A stretch of DNA of 22,108 bases from a virus, in the IMG/VR virus record IMGVR_UViG_3300046006_001824, positions 1 to 22,108 of that record, one strand, 5' to 3'. How positions within the stretch are numbered: the stretch's first letter is position 1; every line of letters begins with the position of its first letter. Of this stretch, positions 7,146 to 14,710 are shown one piece after another. The translations under genes and the position numbers were made by a program. The notes beneath the pieces were generated by a model, which was not told the DNA's origin, did no database searches, and worked only from the letters and a program-made list of their open reading frames with translations.

Positions 7146-9484
7146 AATTTGCAGGCCTCACAATCAGCGTCTTCTAATTCTTCATATATTGTAACAGGTG
7201 CAACTACCAACGTATTGGTATTTGTCATGCCAGCTTTTGCACCAACTTTATTGATCAAACTATAATACACAGTTTTAATACCCCACTTGTAAGCCAACAT
7301 TAAATTCTTGGCAATTAAAGTTCCTGGAACCTTGCGATCTTTTTGTGGATCACTGCTGGTAAAGTGAGCAGGATTGTAAAATGTGTTTGTACTCAAACTT
7401 TGATCAATGTAGGCTGCTAACACTGCGGCAGTCTTCAAGTAATCTACACAGTCCTTCTGATCCCACATTAACTGATAACGATTCTTTAGACGTTTGTACT
7501 CTGGCACGACCTGTACAAACGATCCAGCTTTTGATTCCTTAACAGAAATCAATTCCATCGGCATTTCAATTCCGTTGGTGGAGTTTAACACAACTGAGCT
7601 GGACTCAACTGGTGCTACGGCCATTAGGGTAGCATTGCGAATACCATACTTTTTCATGCGATCACGCAGGTGTTCCCAATCTAAGCTAGGCGTAAAATCT
7701 GTCAATTCATTAACACCTGGATTGCGTCTTTCCCAAGGAAACACACCTTTACCATAATAGGTAAATTCACTACGCTTACATGCTCCGCGTTCTTGGGCCA
7801 GTTCAACACTGGTCTCTGTTAGATAGAATGCCTGATGTTCCATCCAACGCTTGGCTTCTGCTAATGCTTCCGGAGCACCATACTTAAAGCTTCGACGAGC
7901 ATGCCAGTATGCTAGATTAGTAACACCAACACCTAGGGGCTCAAAGTCATCGTTAGCTAACTTACTTTGTATGCTCAAGAAATCTTGATACTGTAGTAAG
8001 TTACTTAGGCTACGTACTAGTACTCGGCAACACTTTCTCATTTCTTGTGGATTGCGGAACGCCCCCCAGTTGATTGACCCAAGAGTGCAAAGAGCAATGC
8101 GTCCCGTCGGATCTTCAATTCTTTGGAAAGGGCGGGTGGGTAAAAGTATCTCTTGGCATAAGTTTGATTGATATATTGGGTCAAGCTGTGTGTCAAACGG
8201 CCCCTGGTTGATAACATTGTCGATATTGACAAGATATATTCTGCCAGTATCAGTACGTTCTTTAAGGATTCCAGCTTTGAATATCGCATCCGCCGATACA
8301 ACTTTCTTTTTCTTTGTCTTATCTTGCTCATACTTTAGGTATAGGGTTTCAAACTCTGCACTATTTCGATAGTATGCTTCGTAGAGATCCGGAACTTCTG
8401 CTGGATCAAACAAGCTCATTGTTTCCCCGTTTTTGTAACGGTTCCAGAACATCTTGTTAACAACTACACTATAATCCATTTGACGTACACGAGTTTCTTC
8501 TGTACCTTGATTATTTTTTAGAACAATAAGATCTTCAAACTGATAATGCCACACAGGAAATGTAACAGTACATGACGCATTACGAATACCACCTTGACTG
8601 CATGAACGTAGGTCAGCAAACCATTTCTTCAGGAATGGGATCATACCTGTATGTTTAATTTCGCCATTTCGAATAGGGGCGCCGAGGGGTCGAATACGGC
8701 CGATCTCTAATCCAATGCCAGCACGTTTGCTGGCATACTTGGCCATCATTTCACCTGCGGCAAATATAGAATCAAGTGTATCGTCACTGCTAATAAGCAC
8801 ACAACTACTGAACTGTTTAGTTGTAGTACCGAGGCCGGCGAGCACAGGAGTAGCGAGAGTAAAATGTCCATCACTTGCACATTCATAATATTCTTTGACA
8901 AATTTTAATCTTGTTTCTTTTGGTTCGTTATGGAATGCAGTTGCCGCAGCCACTGCATAACGCACCTGAGGCGATTCGTAAATTTTACCTGTTGCACGAT
9001 TTTGTACCAGATACTTTTCAGCTAACTGTGCAATGGCGGCATAGGTGTAACCTTCATCTTTGCTATGGTCGATACATAGGTCAATGATATTCCATTCATC
9101 TTCGGTATACCACTCTAATAATTCCGGAGTGTACATACCGATCTCTACATTTTTCTTAATGATGCTGAATAATTTAGGAGGCTCGTATGTACCATATACT
9201 TCCTTCCTAAGCATAGAAACTTTTTGTCTGCCAGCTACATATTGATAGTTAACATTATTGATTTCTGGATTTTCAGATTCATCAATTAAATTAACCATTG
9301 CCTTTAGCAGTAGTTCGTCTATGGTGTTTGTGTGAATTCCGTCATGTAATTCAATTTGCGCTTTGATTTCAATCATCGACGGGCTTACGCCGTCAATGCC
9401 TTTACAGTCGTATGCGACTTGTCTCTGTATTTTTGCAATATCTAAGGGAACTCTTTCCCCATTGCGTTTAACAACTGTGATCAT
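7142..9484 (-). CDS. nrdA: Ribonucleotide reductase class Ia, alpha subunit (NrdA)
   Basis: The 780-aa protein aligns by motif with E. coli NrdA (761). An ATP-cone-like N-terminus (VVKRNGERVPLD) covers about the first 95 residues, suggesting allosteric activity control. The active site has C228 (QFSSCVLI), N441-L-C443-Q-E445 (QSNLCQEILLPT) and C466 (ALCTLGSINWG), with radical-transfer tyrosines Y740-Y741 (TVYYSL). The C-terminal redox pair is C775-E-A-C778, a CxxC spacing rather than the longer E. coli CESGAC, and would be reduced by the operon's glutaredoxin. It works with NrdB encoded 1.2 kb downstream. AGG lies 10 nt before the ATG, with a 52-nt gap before the gene and no convincing promoter in it. 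Confidence 0.96.
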   Translation of the reverse strand: MITVVKRNGERVPLDIAKIQRQVAYDCKGIDGVSPSMIEIKAQIELHDGIHTNTIDELLLKAMVNLIDESENPEINNVNYQYVAGRQKVSMLRKEVYGTYEPPKLFSIIKKNVEIGMYTPELLEWYTEDEWNIIDLCIDHSKDEGYTYAAIAQLAEKYLVQNRATGKIYESPQVRYAVAAATAFHNEPKETRLKFVKEYYECASDGHFTLATPVLAGLGTTTKQFSSCVLISSDDTLDSIFAAGEMMAKYASKRAGIGLEIGRIRPLGAPIRNGEIKHTGMIPFLKKWFADLRSCSQGGIRNASCTVTFPVWHYQFEDLIVLKNNQGTEETRVRQMDYSVVVNKMFWNRYKNGETMSLFDPAEVPDLYEAYYRNSAEFETLYLKYEQDKTKKKKVVSADAIFKAGILKERTDTGRIYLVNIDNVINQGPFDTQLDPIYQSNLCQEILLPTRPFQRIEDPTGRIALCTLGSINWGAFRNPQEMRKCCRVLVRSLSNLLQYQDFLSIQSKLANDDFEPLGVGVTNLAYWHARRSFKYGAPEALAEAKRWMEHQAFYLTETSVELAQERGACKRSEFTYYGKGVFPWERRNPGVNELTDFTPSLDWEHLRDRMKKYGIRNATLMAVAPVESSSVVLNSTNGIEMPMELISVKESKAGSFVQVVPEYKRLKNRYQLMWDQKDCVDYLKTAAVLAAYIDQSLSTNTFYNPAHFTSSDPQKDRKVPGTLIAKNLMLAYKWGIKTVYYSLINKVGAKAGMTNTNTLVVAPVTIYEELEDADCEACKL

Positions 9485-9536
9485 CTGTCGACCTTTTTAA
9501 TAATATGTGAGAAAGAAACTTCAATTAGGCTGATAT

Positions 9537-9971
9537 TTACCTTGGTCTCACTATGTCGACTAAGTTTTCTAGAAAAAATGTGTCTGGAATATCCTGTGAT
9601 TTTATGCTTTGCCATCTGTCGTAATTAAGTACCATGTTATCGTCTATATATACTAGATTGTACAGTTTAGTTCGAGTTTCATCAACCATAGTCCGCACTT
9701 CAATCTTACTATTGGCAAATTTTTCCGTTAATTTTAATGTCTGAGCCATCATTAAGGCTATGGTAAAATCATCATACCTATTTTCAACAATGATATCCCA
9801 CGGCGTAGGCCAGCTTTGGTGATTGTATCTATCTATATGATGGTTATAGGACACCATGGGTGCGTGACCCCAAAATTCGCTTAGAATGGTAAGAGGGTCA
9901 GAGGACTTATCAAGATCTTCTCGAAGTGCTTTCCACTCGGTCAATCTTTCTTCTAAAGATTTTTGAAACAT
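9537..9971 (-). CDS. Small phage protein downstream of the tail spike, unknown function
   Basis: The 144-aa protein has a helical N-terminus (EERLTEWKALREDLDK), then a Trp/His/Tyr-rich central segment with HQSWPTPWDIIVENRYDD (about 51-68). A helical stretch ALMMAQTLKLTEKF and beta-like strands follow (KLYNLVYIDDNMVLNYDRW). The central W-P-T-P-W-D segment is one I associate with conserved proteins of aquatic T4-like phages, but I know no proven role. Its start codon overlaps the tail-spike stop (TAATG), so it is translated with the spike and may be a chaperone, connector or baseplate-side partner; that is inference. Confidence 0.7.
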   Translation of the reverse strand: MFQKSLEERLTEWKALREDLDKSSDPLTILSEFWGHAPMVSYNHHIDRYNHQSWPTPWDIIVENRYDDFTIALMMAQTLKLTEKFANSKIEVRTMVDETRTKLYNLVYIDDNMVLNYDRWQSIKSQDIPDTFFLENLVDIVRPR

Positions 9972-11650
9972 TAATAATACTGATTAATTTGATAAGTTAA
10001 TGTACCAGATGCTGTGTTACTGGTATATCTAATTGCAATTGCATTTGTGGTTAAATTGTAAGTAGCTTCGAATACAATGCCAGTATCGTCATTACCAAAA
10101 TAATTGTAATTGTCTGTTACTGGAATTAATAGTATATTAGGATCTATTGTGCTTGTCAATGTATTACTAGAGCAGATCAATGTCAAGTCACCCCATCTTG
10201 AAATTCCAGCGGTTGTGATCTGATATTGCATTTTTACATTAGTAGTATCACCCGTATGAGCGACTTTTGCCACTGTCCCGGCAGCAGTCCCTGAACTAAT
10301 AGAAATAGTAGTAACTCTGTTGTCAACTAATGATACGTGTCCATATACTGGTAGAACGAATGCTATATCAGTGGATGTAGCATTTACTTCGGAGACTCTT
10401 GAAAACGTATCATAGTCGGATACATTGCCTGATGTTCCAAAGAACAATACATTAGTAACTTGCCCCCCAATGTCTCCAAGGCCAGGAGCTGCATACGAAC
10501 TATTGTTCCCTACATCAGTATAAATGTTTTCTGATAAGATATGGTTAGTATATTCTGTAGATGTTCCTGCAACTAATACTGCTTCATTAGCAATAACGTT
10601 AAAGATATTTCTAGTGATTCTAGATTTGGTTGGACCAATGTCTGCCTGCGGATCGTTAAAATAAACAATACCTCTAGCTAAGTTTTCAAATCTATTACTG
10701 TCAATTACAGTGCCTTCAGTATCGTAATCTGATTTAATACCATAATGTAGTGTATCAAATACACAGTTAGTGATTCGTAAGTTTTTACTAGTAATCCCAG
10801 CCTGACCGCGAATGTCAATACCTGTATTACCTACATTTGATGTTGCATAAGGAGATACACCTTGAAACTTAACATCGTCGATAATAGAATCAATGCTGGC
10901 ATCTGCTCTTAGTAACGGCAATGTTGCTGACATCGCTGCATCTCCACTGTACTGCAGAGTCATTCCAGAAATAGTGATATTTCTCGGACTTGTTCCGCTT
11001 GACATCGATCCAATTACTTCCGGTAGTCCTGGGTCGCTGTCTAGGCTGACAAATTGGAACAGTGCTTCGGCACCACTGTCCATAGAAATAATTGTTTTAT
11101 CTTTACCTTCACCTATAATAGATGCATATGCCGGCAAAAAGATAGTGGACGTTGTGCTATATTCGCCTGCAGGAATTTTCAGTGCAGTTCTAGCTCTTGC
11201 AGAAGCTTTATCACTGTTTAAGAACAATTCATCTATGGCTCGTTGTAGTGTAGTGGTAAAATCGAAATTGCCATCTAGATAGTTAACTTCGGTTACAAAA
11301 TCAAATAAACTTACACTGTCGTCTAACTTTTGTTTAACAGTTCTATTGAGAAATGTATTACCCGGACCTGTATAGATATCTATACCTCTGTGTCCAGAAA
11401 AATAATAACTGCTGGTAGTGATACTAGCCCCAAATATATTCGGAAGATCTAATACTGTTAAAATTCTGGTATTTGTGGTTAACGTGGCACCATCTTCAGT
11501 CCTGTTACCGATGAACAATTCCGGTGCAGTAGTTTCGGCAGCAGTTCCTGATATTGCCCAGCCCAATTCACCTGTGTCAAGTTGTGGCATGCCATCAGTT
11601 CTAGCATCCCCTCTTCTTACTTGTATGCGAGCAATTTCTACAACAGCCAT
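9971..11650 (-). CDS. Tail spike/fibre protein with beta-helix (pectate-lyase-like) domain
   Basis: The 559-aa protein begins with EIARIQVRRGDARTDGMPQL and LDTGELGWAI (residues 5-32), the attachment-domain pattern seen at the N-terminus of many phage fibres. Residues about 110-200 (TLQRAIDELF, ALKIPAGEYSTTSTIFLP, ASIIGEGKDKTII) are the classic start of a right-handed parallel beta-helix of the Pectate_lyase_3/spike type. The helix continues to about 400 with repeated N/D-rich turns (NITISGMTL, NLRITNCVF, RITRNIFNV). The last 150 residues are Ser/Thr-rich strands, probably a trimerising receptor-binding end. It would bind or cut a surface polysaccharide of the host. Active-site residues cannot be assigned. 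The start overlaps a hairpin and late box that may control expression. Confidence 0.85.
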   Translation of the reverse strand: MAVVEIARIQVRRGDARTDGMPQLDTGELGWAISGTAAETTAPELFIGNRTEDGATLTTNTRILTVLDLPNIFGASITTSSYYFSGHRGIDIYTGPGNTFLNRTVKQKLDDSVSLFDFVTEVNYLDGNFDFTTTLQRAIDELFLNSDKASARARTALKIPAGEYSTTSTIFLPAYASIIGEGKDKTIISMDSGAEALFQFVSLDSDPGLPEVIGSMSSGTSPRNITISGMTLQYSGDAAMSATLPLLRADASIDSIIDDVKFQGVSPYATSNVGNTGIDIRGQAGITSKNLRITNCVFDTLHYGIKSDYDTEGTVIDSNRFENLARGIVYFNDPQADIGPTKSRITRNIFNVIANEAVLVAGTSTEYTNHILSENIYTDVGNNSSYAAPGLGDIGGQVTNVLFFGTSGNVSDYDTFSRVSEVNATSTDIAFVLPVYGHVSLVDNRVTTISISSGTAAGTVAKVAHTGDTTNVKMQYQITTAGISRWGDLTLICSSNTLTSTIDPNILLIPVTDNYNYFGNDDTGIVFEATYNLTTNAIAIRYTSNTASGTLTYQINQYY

Positions 11651-11651
11651 A

Positions 11652-11679
11652 AAATATCCCCTATTATGGGATATTTATC
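11652..11679 (-). promoter_or_regulatory. Late promoter embedded in a ribosome-site-sequestering hairpin
   Basis: On the minus strand GATAAATA (11679-11672) is one mismatch from the T4 late box TATAAATA and lies 21 nt before the tail-spike ATG. The same DNA forms a perfect 9-bp inverted repeat: AAATATCCC (11676-11668) and GGGATATTT (11660-11652), with a 7-nt loop. The likely Shine-Dalgarno AGGGG is in the loop and 3' arm. A transcript starting at the late promoter (near 11666) lacks the 5' arm, so the site is free; read-through RNA would have it paired. The T4 lysozyme gene e is regulated this way. Confidence 0.6.
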
Positions 11680-11685
11680 GTTATT

Positions 11686-11704
11686 TGAGATAGTTGGTAT
11701 CTCA
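11686..11704. repeat. 7-bp inverted repeat in the tail spike/homing endonuclease gap
   Basis: TGAGATA (11686-11692) and TATCTCA (11698-11704) are perfect inverted copies around a 5-nt spacer. No T-run follows on either strand, so it is not a standard terminator. It lies between two divergent late-box octamers and could be a protein-binding site or a processing hairpin. Confidence 0.35.
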
Positions 11705-11724
11705 CCGAGTTATGATCCATAATA

Positions 11725-11732
11725 GATAAATA
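11725..11732 (+). promoter_or_regulatory. Late-box-like octamer directly before the homing endonuclease
   Basis: GATAAATA, one mismatch from TATAAATA, ends 4 nt before the ATG at 11737, and no Shine-Dalgarno sequence is present. If it is used, transcription would start at or within a base of the start codon, giving a leaderless mRNA. It could also be chance in AT-rich DNA. Confidence 0.35.
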
Positions 11733-11736
11733 CTGT

Positions 11737-12282
11737 ATGAACAACTCATATGTATATGCTTATCTTCGAGAGGACTTAACACCTTACTACATTGGTAAAG
11801 GTGTCGGTAAACGTTATAAGGATACCCATACTGTAGCAGTTCCTCCACTTGATAGAATTGAGTTTATCCAAAAACAGTTGACAGATGCTGAAGCAATAGC
11901 ATTAGAAATTGAACTTATTGCCAAATACGGCCGTAAGGATTTAGGCACAGGAATCTTACGCAACTTAACTGATGGAGGCGAAGGACTGTTAAATCCTAGT
12001 CCTAGTATTCGTAAAAAGTTATCTGATGTTAAACTAGGAAAACTTCCGAACAACTACGGCAAAAAATACACTACAGGCCCATCTAAACTAAAGAGCGTAT
12101 CCAAGCAAGGCAAAAATAATCCCCAGTACGGCAAAGAGCGTACTGAGGATGAACGTGCTAGAATAGCAAAGGGTATTAAGGAAGGGTGGAGTCGCCCTGT
12201 GCTAACATGTCCTCATTGTGGCAAGCAAGGCAAGGTAGGAATGACTCGTTGGCATTTTACTAATTGTAAATTAGCCAATTAA
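11737..12282 (+). CDS. Free-standing GIY-YIG homing endonuclease
   Basis: The 181-aa protein starts with the GIY-YIG core: Y5-V-Y7 on the first strand, Y17-Y-I-G-K-G with R26 (PYYIGKGVGKR), a catalytic Glu in the IALEIELIAKYGR helix (E57 or E59), and N76 in LRNLTDGGEG. The middle (about 85-150) has NUMOD3-like DNA-binding repeats, seen in GKNNPQYGKERTEDERARIA. The end is a predicted zinc finger, C158-x2-C161-x11-H173-x3-C177 (LTCPHCGKQG, RWHFTNCK). Such enzymes cut a related phage genome to spread by recombination. It is on the opposite strand to its neighbours, and its last 12 nt overlap the end of the convergent exonuclease gene. Confidence 0.9.
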   Translation: MNNSYVYAYLREDLTPYYIGKGVGKRYKDTHTVAVPPLDRIEFIQKQLTDAEAIALEIELIAKYGRKDLGTGILRNLTDGGEGLLNPSPSIRKKLSDVKLGKLPNNYGKKYTTGPSKLKSVSKQGKNNPQYGKERTEDERARIAKGIKEGWSRPVLTCPHCGKQGKVGMTRWHFTNCKLAN

Positions 12283-12993
12283 TTTGTAGTATTGTTCTAC
12301 TTTGTTTAGCCACATATCCTGATACTTGTTAAAGTCTTTTGGTAATAGATCAAATTGTTGATATACCTCACCTCCTACCTTAAGTGTGTCGTCACCTCGA
12401 CTACACATAAAAATAACACCACGTTTAATATCTGTGCCATACACTTCGTTATGTGCTAGAATGTAGGCCATTAGTTGCAGAAAGTAATCTTCAACCCATT
12501 CTGCTTTTTTAGGCTTGTTTGTTTGTTTATGATCGCAAACTGCCGGTTGATTGTCATACACCCCAACTAGGTCAGTAGTACCGCTGTACAAGCCAGGAAA
12601 GTATAAACTCTGCTCCATTGCCCATACTTCGTTTACTTTGCTAAGTCCTTCGTCGATAATTCGATCTGCCATTGCATTGGCTTTGACCTGTACTAGATTA
12701 TTGCCGGGCATACGCTCTAGCCCTGCTAGATATCTTTCAATATTGGCATGCATTGCAGTACCTACGCCTGCGGCTTCTTTTGTAATAGCTGCGGCATTGG
12801 CCTCGCCCACTCGTTTGCGCCATTCGATCAAATGGGTTTGATCTTTAGTTGCGCCCAGAATAGTTGTTACACTGGGAGTTTTTTCTCCGTCAGGAGTGAG
12901 ATAAACACGTTTACGAGTTATCGGATCGTTTACTTGCTGACAGGATTTATATTGGAATCGTTCGACGAACGGAGGAGGAGTTTGAATCTGCAT
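12271..12993 (-). CDS. PD-(D/E)XK exonuclease (Cas4/RecB/MGME1-like)
   Basis: The 240-aa protein shows the PD-(D/E)XK exonuclease pattern. It has PSVTTILGATKD near residue 40, H82 in GTAMHANIERYL, E127 in MEQSLY, D141 in SGTTDLVGVYD, the catalytic D154-H-K156 in AVCDHKQTNK, and Q173-L-M-A-Y177 in YFLQLMAYILAHNE. These match the RecB/Cas4-type exonucleases and mitochondrial MGME1. In a phage it would process DNA ends during replication or recombination. There is no four-cysteine cluster, so it is not a true Fe-S Cas4. No Shine-Dalgarno sequence precedes the ATG; instead a consensus promoter would start RNA at the ATG itself. The 3' end overlaps the convergent homing endonuclease by 12 nt. Confidence 0.85.
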   Translation of the reverse strand: MQIQTPPPFVERFQYKSCQQVNDPITRKRVYLTPDGEKTPSVTTILGATKDQTHLIEWRKRVGEANAAAITKEAAGVGTAMHANIERYLAGLERMPGNNLVQVKANAMADRIIDEGLSKVNEVWAMEQSLYFPGLYSGTTDLVGVYDNQPAVCDHKQTNKPKKAEWVEDYFLQLMAYILAHNEVYGTDIKRGVIFMCSRGDDTLKVGGEVYQQFDLLPKDFNKYQDMWLNKVEQYYKLIG

Positions 12994-12999
12994 ACTATA

Positions 13000-13028
13000 A
13001 TTATAGCACTACAGATTCAATATGTCAA
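13000..13028 (-). promoter_or_regulatory. Perfect consensus sigma70 promoter, probably leaderless
   Basis: On the minus strand TTGACA (13028-13023) and TATAAT (13005-13000) are separated by exactly 17 nt, all twelve bases matching consensus. Counting 7 nt from the end of the -10 puts +1 on the A of the exonuclease ATG at 12993. The upstream gene's TGA stop lies inside the -35. This points to strong early transcription by unmodified host RNA polymerase. Confidence 0.8.
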
Positions 13029-13378
13029 ATATCCGGAGATAATTTCTGTGCGCCCGAGCGGGCCATTTGATCAACGCCAGGACCTTTTGGTACTTCCATA
13101 GGATCCTGCTTGGTGTTTTCTGGTTCTTCATCTGTGCCTAGAATCAAACCATCTTCATTAAAATTTCTAATTAAGGCATGCAGGCTAGGATTTTCATCAA
13201 AGATTCTCCTAAACCCTGCATAGTCAATATCACCGTAGCCGAAACCTCTTAACATGTTGCTTAATGCAGGCCATGTTAACGTTTGGGAGGCTTGCTTTGC
13301 ATCACTTCTCCCAATTCGGTTTCTCAATAAAGTTTCTAGATCATCTACAAACCTATTGTCGGCTTCAAATAATCTCAT
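13025..13378 (-). CDS. Phage virion-associated candidate, unknown function
   Basis: The 117-aa protein opens with MRLFEADNRFVDDLETLL, then has a helical core (LETLLRNRIGRSD, LTWPALSNMLRGFGYGDIDY, FRRIFDENPSLHALIRNFNEDG) and ends in a flexible Pro/Gly-rich tail of about 35 residues. I remember similar helical proteins in aquatic T4-like phages close to structural genes, without a proven role. The ATG overlaps the upstream stop (ATGA), so it is coupled to the large Lys/Glu-rich gene. MRLFE could be a very short prohead-protease site (L-F-E followed by A). Its stop codon lies inside the promoter of the exonuclease gene. Confidence 0.65.
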   Translation of the reverse strand: MRLFEADNRFVDDLETLLRNRIGRSDAKQASQTLTWPALSNMLRGFGYGDIDYAGFRRIFDENPSLHALIRNFNEDGLILGTDEEPENTKQDPMEVPKGPGVDQMARSGAQKLSPDI

Positions 13379-14676
13379 CTTGACAACTTGCTCATGATAC
13401 TATGGCTTTCGGCAATTTTACGAATAAATCTGCTTTCGCGCACTTCACGGCCTGCTGTTTCTGCGCCGCCGGCAGCAGCGTCACTTGCACCAAATTCGTC
13501 TTCTGGAGGATTCATAGAATCTGGTTCTACGTCCATTGGTACTTCGCCGTCCATTGGTGGCTCGCCCATTCCTGGTTCTGCACCCATTTGTGGAACTTCA
13601 GTAGCTTCACCTGCCAATACGGCAACTGCGTGACTAATTGCTTCACGTTGCTGTGTTAACACTTCTAACGTTGCAGTCAATGCTGGACTAACTGTTTGCT
13701 TAAATGTTTCTGCTTCTTGTTCGCCAAAATCTGAACGAATTGCATCTGCTAATTCGACAATGGCTTTAGTTTGATATTGACCAACACGTTGCATCCATGT
13801 AGTAAAATCATTAACCATATCGCTAGCAGCAGTGATTGCTTTAGCTTTGCCTTCTTCATCTTCTTTAATTAAGAAACGTAGGCTTTCGTTGACTAAGCGA
13901 ACGTGTAGTTTGAAAACTTCTTCGCTTACTTTTTTCTTAGAAGATTTCTTATCGCTGTCAGGGGCTTTAGGAGCATCCTGTCCACCATAGTTCTTACCAG
14001 CTGTGTGCTTTAGACCTGTAGCAGTTTTAGTAATTTCGCCGCCAGTGCTAGACTTTTTCTTCTCGCCTTGCTTCATACCACTTGTGCCGGCAGCAGCTTT
14101 CCTGGCATCATCTACTGTTGGAAATGCTTCTTTAACTTTCTTGCCACCTTTGGCATCTTTGCCTAATCGGCCTGCAATTACGTCGCCTCTAGTAACTTTA
14201 TCATATGGCTTGGCATTGTTTGCTAAGTTGCCATCGCCTTTTGTAGCTTCGTTTGTTTTCTTCATAGTTGTTTCCTCGATGCCTTCTTCGGCTTTGGTTG
14301 TTTTTTTCTTTGGATGCTTGATGTGTGCCCAAGCAATTGATTCTGCATCATCTTTAGACTTGCCCTTCTTCATCATACTTTTTGTAATATGTGCAGCTTG
14401 ACGATCTACCTTAGCGCCTTCACCTAGCATCTCTTTGATCTTTGTATTCAAAAGCTCAAGCATATGCTTGTTTTTTTGATAATCTTCGTTAGAAAGTAAT
14501 TCGTTAAATTTAGCACCAGTTTCAGTTTGATGAACTTTGGTTCTTAATATATTGCGATAGTTTTCTAACTCTTCGCGAGTGTACTTGTTAAAGTTAACTT
14601 TAGAACCGAACTTTTTGAACATGCTTTCGTTCAATGTGTCTGCGGTTACTGTAGTTGTAAAATCTGTTGTCTTCAT
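13375..14676 (-). CDS. Lys/Glu-rich phage protein, internal or scaffold-like candidate
   Basis: This 433-aa protein has a helical N-terminal domain (YTREELENYRNILRTKVHQ, about 33-51, to KIKEMLGE near 88) and an HITKSMMKKGKSKDDAESIAWAHIKHP segment in two parts around 100-125. Then come a long Lys/Gly/Thr-rich disordered stretch, a helical region (about 255-360) and an acidic Met/Pro/Gly-rich end. An earlier TTG start at 14688 is possible, but the ATG at 14676 has GGA 9 nt upstream. Charge pattern, disorder and several hydrophobic-x-Glu sites (TLNE, MLGE) resemble prohead core or internal proteins, but I do not recognise a named family. A late-box-like octamer lies 26 nt upstream. Confidence 0.7.
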   Translation of the reverse strand: MKTTDFTTTVTADTLNESMFKKFGSKVNFNKYTREELENYRNILRTKVHQTETGAKFNELLSNEDYQKNKHMLELLNTKIKEMLGEGAKVDRQAAHITKSMMKKGKSKDDAESIAWAHIKHPKKKTTKAEEGIEETTMKKTNEATKGDGNLANNAKPYDKVTRGDVIAGRLGKDAKGGKKVKEAFPTVDDARKAAAGTSGMKQGEKKKSSTGGEITKTATGLKHTAGKNYGGQDAPKAPDSDKKSSKKKVSEEVFKLHVRLVNESLRFLIKEDEEGKAKAITAASDMVNDFTTWMQRVGQYQTKAIVELADAIRSDFGEQEAETFKQTVSPALTATLEVLTQQREAISHAVAVLAGEATEVPQMGAEPGMGEPPMDGEVPMDVEPDSMNPPEDEFGASDAAAGGAETAGREVRESRFIRKIAESHSIMSKLSR

Positions 14677-14702
14677 GGGTAGTTCCAAAGAATGTAATGT
14701 AG

Positions 14703-14710
14703 TATTTAGT
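14703..14710 (-). promoter_or_regulatory. Late-box-like promoter ACTAAATA
   Basis: ACTAAATA on the minus strand is two mismatches from TATAAATA and lies 26 nt before the ATG at 14676. The longer string CACTAAATACTACAT around it is repeated exactly before the metallopeptidase gene (19560-19575), which supports a real promoter class. It includes the TAA stop of the upstream gene. Confidence 0.45.

Noticed and set aside
9485-9541. Possible promoter before nrdA (TTGAAG and TATTAT, and a GGTAAATA octamer)
   Set aside because: Spacing between the hexamers is only 13 nt, and the octamer has two mismatches and overlaps a stop codon; not convincing.
12271-12993. True Cas4 of a CRISPR system
   Set aside because: No cysteine cluster, no cas genes and no repeat array are present; an exonuclease of phage replication or recombination fits better.
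14003-14401. Plus-strand open frame of 132 codons rich in Phe, Ser and Leu
   Set aside because: It mirrors the Lys/Glu-rich minus-strand gene; hydrophobic composition is what antisense of Lys-rich codons gives.
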